Shown: one piece after another, positions 6,181 through 7,615 of the stretch
How the letters are laid out: each line of letters opens with the position of its first letter
How positions within the stretch are numbered: the stretch's first letter is position 1
NCBI GenBank assembly: GCA_003248565.1
Contig: QFOV01000154.1
Coordinates: forward strand, 1-7,615
DNA: 7,615 bases
Reading direction: 5' to 3'
DNA from: Stenotrophomonas sp.
GTDB taxonomy: Bacteria > Pseudomonadota > Gammaproteobacteria > Xanthomonadales > Xanthomonadaceae
Notes under the pieces: generated by a model
What the model was told of the DNA's origin: nothing
Database searches by the model: none
The model's input: the letters and a program-made list of their open reading frames with translations, nothing else
Made by a program: the position numbers and the translations under genes

Positions 6181-7078
6181 TGTGAGCGTCGCGCAGCGAC
6201 GATCTTCTGATGTCCTTCTCCCCCCGGGAGAAGGTGGCGCGAAGCGCCGGATGAGGGCATTCAGCTTCAGCCGTATAGCCATCCACGCCACCCTGATCCT
6301 GGCCTGCGCGGTGTACCTGGTGCCGCTGCTGGTGATGCTGCTGACCAGCTTCAAGACCCCCGACGACATCCGCAGCGGTAACCTGCTGTCGATCCCGGAC
6401 GTGTTCACCCTGATCGGCTGGGTCAAGGCCTGGGACGGCGTCGGTGGCTACTTCTGGAACTCGGTGAAGATCACCATCCCGGCGGTGCTGATCTCCACGC
6501 TGCTCGGCGCGCTGAACGGCTACGTGCTGGCCATGTGGCGCTTTCGCGGCTCGCAGCTGTTCTTCGGCCTGCTGCTGTTCGGCTGCTTCCTGCCGTTCCA
6601 GGTGATCCTGCTACCGGCGTCCTTCACCCTCGGCAAGCTCGGCCTGGCCAACACCACCGAAGGCCTGGTGCTGGTGCATGTGGTCTACGGCCTGGCCTTC
6701 ACCACGCTGTTCTTCCGCAACTTCTACGTGAGCATTCCCGAGGCGCTGGTGCGCGCCGCGCGCCTGGATGGCGCCGGCTTCTTCACCATCTTCGGACGCA
6801 TCCTGCTGCCGATGTCGGTGCCGATCATCATGGTCTGCCTGATCTGGCAGTTCACCCAGATCTGGAACGACTTCCTCTTCGGTGTGGTGTTCGCCAGTGG
6901 CGATACCCAGCCGATCACCGTGGCGCTGAACAACCTGGTCAATACCAGCACCGGGGCCAAGGAATACAACGTCGACATGGCCGCCGCGATGATCGCCGGG
7001 TTGCCCACGCTGCTGGTCTACATCCTGGCCGGCAAATACTTCCTGCGCGGTCTCACTGCCGGCTCGGTGAAAGGCTGA
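6173..7078 (+). CDS. gtsC: glucose ABC transporter permease 2, with repeat-encoded N-terminal insert
   Basis: Inner-membrane permease of the MalG-like family, 301 residues from the ATG at 6173, which overlaps the gtsB stop by eight bases. Residues from about 35 onward are a normal GtsC: first membrane segment about 35-57, the FKTPDDI motif, EAA-type loop RAARLDGAG (194-202) followed by ILLP, and the end LTAGSVKG. The family is usually about 280 residues (from memory), and the excess is N-terminal. Residues about 5-28 are encoded by a three-hairpin repeat in an open frame and read VLLPPGEGGAKRR in the middle, unlike a permease N-terminus. An alternative start is the ATG at 6251 (Met27), which would give 275 residues, but its nearest SD-like bases, GGGAGAAGG, end about 16 bases away inside a hairpin. 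The coupled start at 6173 is preferred. The insert is likely cytoplasmic and tolerated. Confidence 0.9.
   Translation: MNDVSVAQRRSSDVLLPPGEGGAKRRMRAFSFSRIAIHATLILACAVYLVPLLVMLLTSFKTPDDIRSGNLLSIPDVFTLIGWVKAWDGVGGYFWNSVKITIPAVLISTLLGALNGYVLAMWRFRGSQLFFGLLLFGCFLPFQVILLPASFTLGKLGLANTTEGLVLVHVVYGLAFTTLFFRNFYVSIPEALVRAARLDGAGFFTIFGRILLPMSVPIIMVCLIWQFTQIWNDFLFGVVFASGDTQPITVALNNLVNTSTGAKEYNVDMAAAMIAGLPTLLVYILAGKYFLRGLTAGSVKG
6187..6258. repeat. three-hairpin REP-like repeat inside the gtsC 5' end
   Basis: Three perfect stems occur in a row: CGTCGC/GCGACG (6187-6192, 6196-6201; GCA loop), CCTTCTCCC/GGGAGAAGG (6214-6222, 6226-6234; CCC loop), and GGCGC/GCGCC (6236-6240, 6244-6248; GAA loop), followed by GGATGAGGG. 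The central hairpin and the GAGGG tail resemble the units at 5134-5236. Its frame is open through gtsC and it directly follows the gtsB stop. Confidence 0.65.
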
Positions 7079-7102
7079 TGCCTTCAAGATTGGAGAAATG
7101 AA

Positions 7103-7615
7103 ATGGCTACCCTCGAACTGCGCAACGTCAACAAATCCTACGGCAGCGGCCTGGCGGATACCCTGAAGAACATCGAACTGGCCATCGACTCCGGCGAGTT
7201 CCTGATCCTGGTCGGCCCCTCCGGCTGCGGCAAATCCACCCTGATGAACTGCATCGCCGGCCTGGAGGACATCAGCGGCGGGGCGATTCTGGTCGATGGC
7301 GCCGACATCAGCGGCATGAGCCCCAAGGATCGCGACATCGCCATGGTGTTCCAGTCCTACGCGCTGTACCCGACCATGACGGTGAAGGACAACATCGCCT
7401 TCGGTTTGAAGATGCGCAAGCTGCCGCCGGCCGAGATCGAGGCCGAGGTGGCGCGGGTGGCCAAGCTGCTGCAGATCGAGCATCTGCTGGCGCGCAAGCC
7501 CGGCCAGCTCTCCGGTGGCCAGCAGCAGCGCGTGGCCATGGGCCGGGCGCTGGCGCGGCGGCCGAAGATCTACCTGTTCGACGAACCGCTGTCGAACCTC
7601 GACGCCAAGCTGCGC
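7103..7615 (+). CDS. gtsD: glucose ABC transporter ATPase, N-terminal 171 codons
   Basis: ATP-hydrolysing subunit of the glucose importer, MalK/UgpC-like and cytoplasmic, bound to GtsBC. The right edge cuts it after the codons for AKLR; the family has roughly 360-390 residues with a C-terminal regulatory domain, which is not seen here. Visible motifs are Walker A GPSGCGKST (38-46), Q-loop Q84 in VFQSYALYP, signature LSGGQQQR (136-143), Walker B YLFDEP with D160 and E161, and D-loop SNLD (164-167). The ATG at 7103 has GGAG seven bases upstream; it follows gtsC by 24 bases, so it belongs to the same message. All nucleotide-binding motifs present are intact. The symbol is by position and synteny; P. 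aeruginosa annotations may call it malK or an ABC sugar ATPase. Confidence 0.93.
   Translation, partial: MATLELRNVNKSYGSGLADTLKNIELAIDSGEFLILVGPSGCGKSTLMNCIAGLEDISGGAILVDGADISGMSPKDRDIAMVFQSYALYPTMTVKDNIAFGLKMRKLPPAEIEAEVARVAKLLQIEHLLARKPGQLSGGQQQRVAMGRALARRPKIYLFDEPLSNLDAKLR

Noticed and set aside
65..6258. Repeated palindromes considered as a CRISPR array
   Set aside because: Spacing is irregular over kilobases, the units differ in sequence, and there are no equal-length spacers or cas genes.
5302..6426. Long minus-strand open frame opposite gtsB and the gtsC start (374 codons)
   Set aside because: It is antisense to well-conserved permease genes. The translation is His-, Gln- and Ala-rich and low in complexity, with no domain or plausible start context.

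Overview
The window looks like the chromosome of a Pseudomonas, most likely from the mendocina/pseudoalcaligenes/stutzeri side of the genus. It has high GC, Pseudomonas-type codon use, a glucose-uptake gene order typical of that genus, and short palindromic repeats of kinds seen in those species. The species assignment is inference; the pathway assignment is firm.

Layout: the left edge holds the first codons of an FAD/NAD-binding oxidoreductase on the minus strand. A regulatory region of about 300 bases follows, with a REP-like palindrome, a good sigma-70 promoter, and two copies of TTGT-N7-ACAA, the published operator pattern of the glycolytic repressor HexR. Everything after it is on the plus strand: glk (glucokinase), gltR (response regulator), gtrS (sensor kinase), a 199-base promoter region, gtsA (periplasmic glucose-binding protein), a 259-base spacer full of hairpins, gtsB and gtsC (two permeases), and the first 171 codons of gtsD (ATPase), which runs off the right edge.

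Together these genes make one route for glucose. GtsABCD imports periplasmic glucose at the cost of ATP, Glk phosphorylates it to glucose-6-phosphate for the Entner-Doudoroff pathway, and GtrS/GltR adjusts expression to the periplasmic sugar-acid state. HexR would add control by the intracellular intermediate KDPG.

Two things stand out. First, edd, which normally lies between the HexR-controlled promoter and glk, is not here. The HexR-type promoter now drives glk through a leader holding a 21-codon ORF that starts Met-His-Pro and overlaps the glk GTG start by four bases (GTGA). This may be a scar of edd loss or relocation. Second, palindromic repeats of at least three types sit at gene boundaries. 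One supplies the last codons of glk, one fills the gtsA-gtsB spacer together with a different type, and one lies in frame inside the 5' end of gtsC. No new defence, mobile or biosynthetic system is visible.
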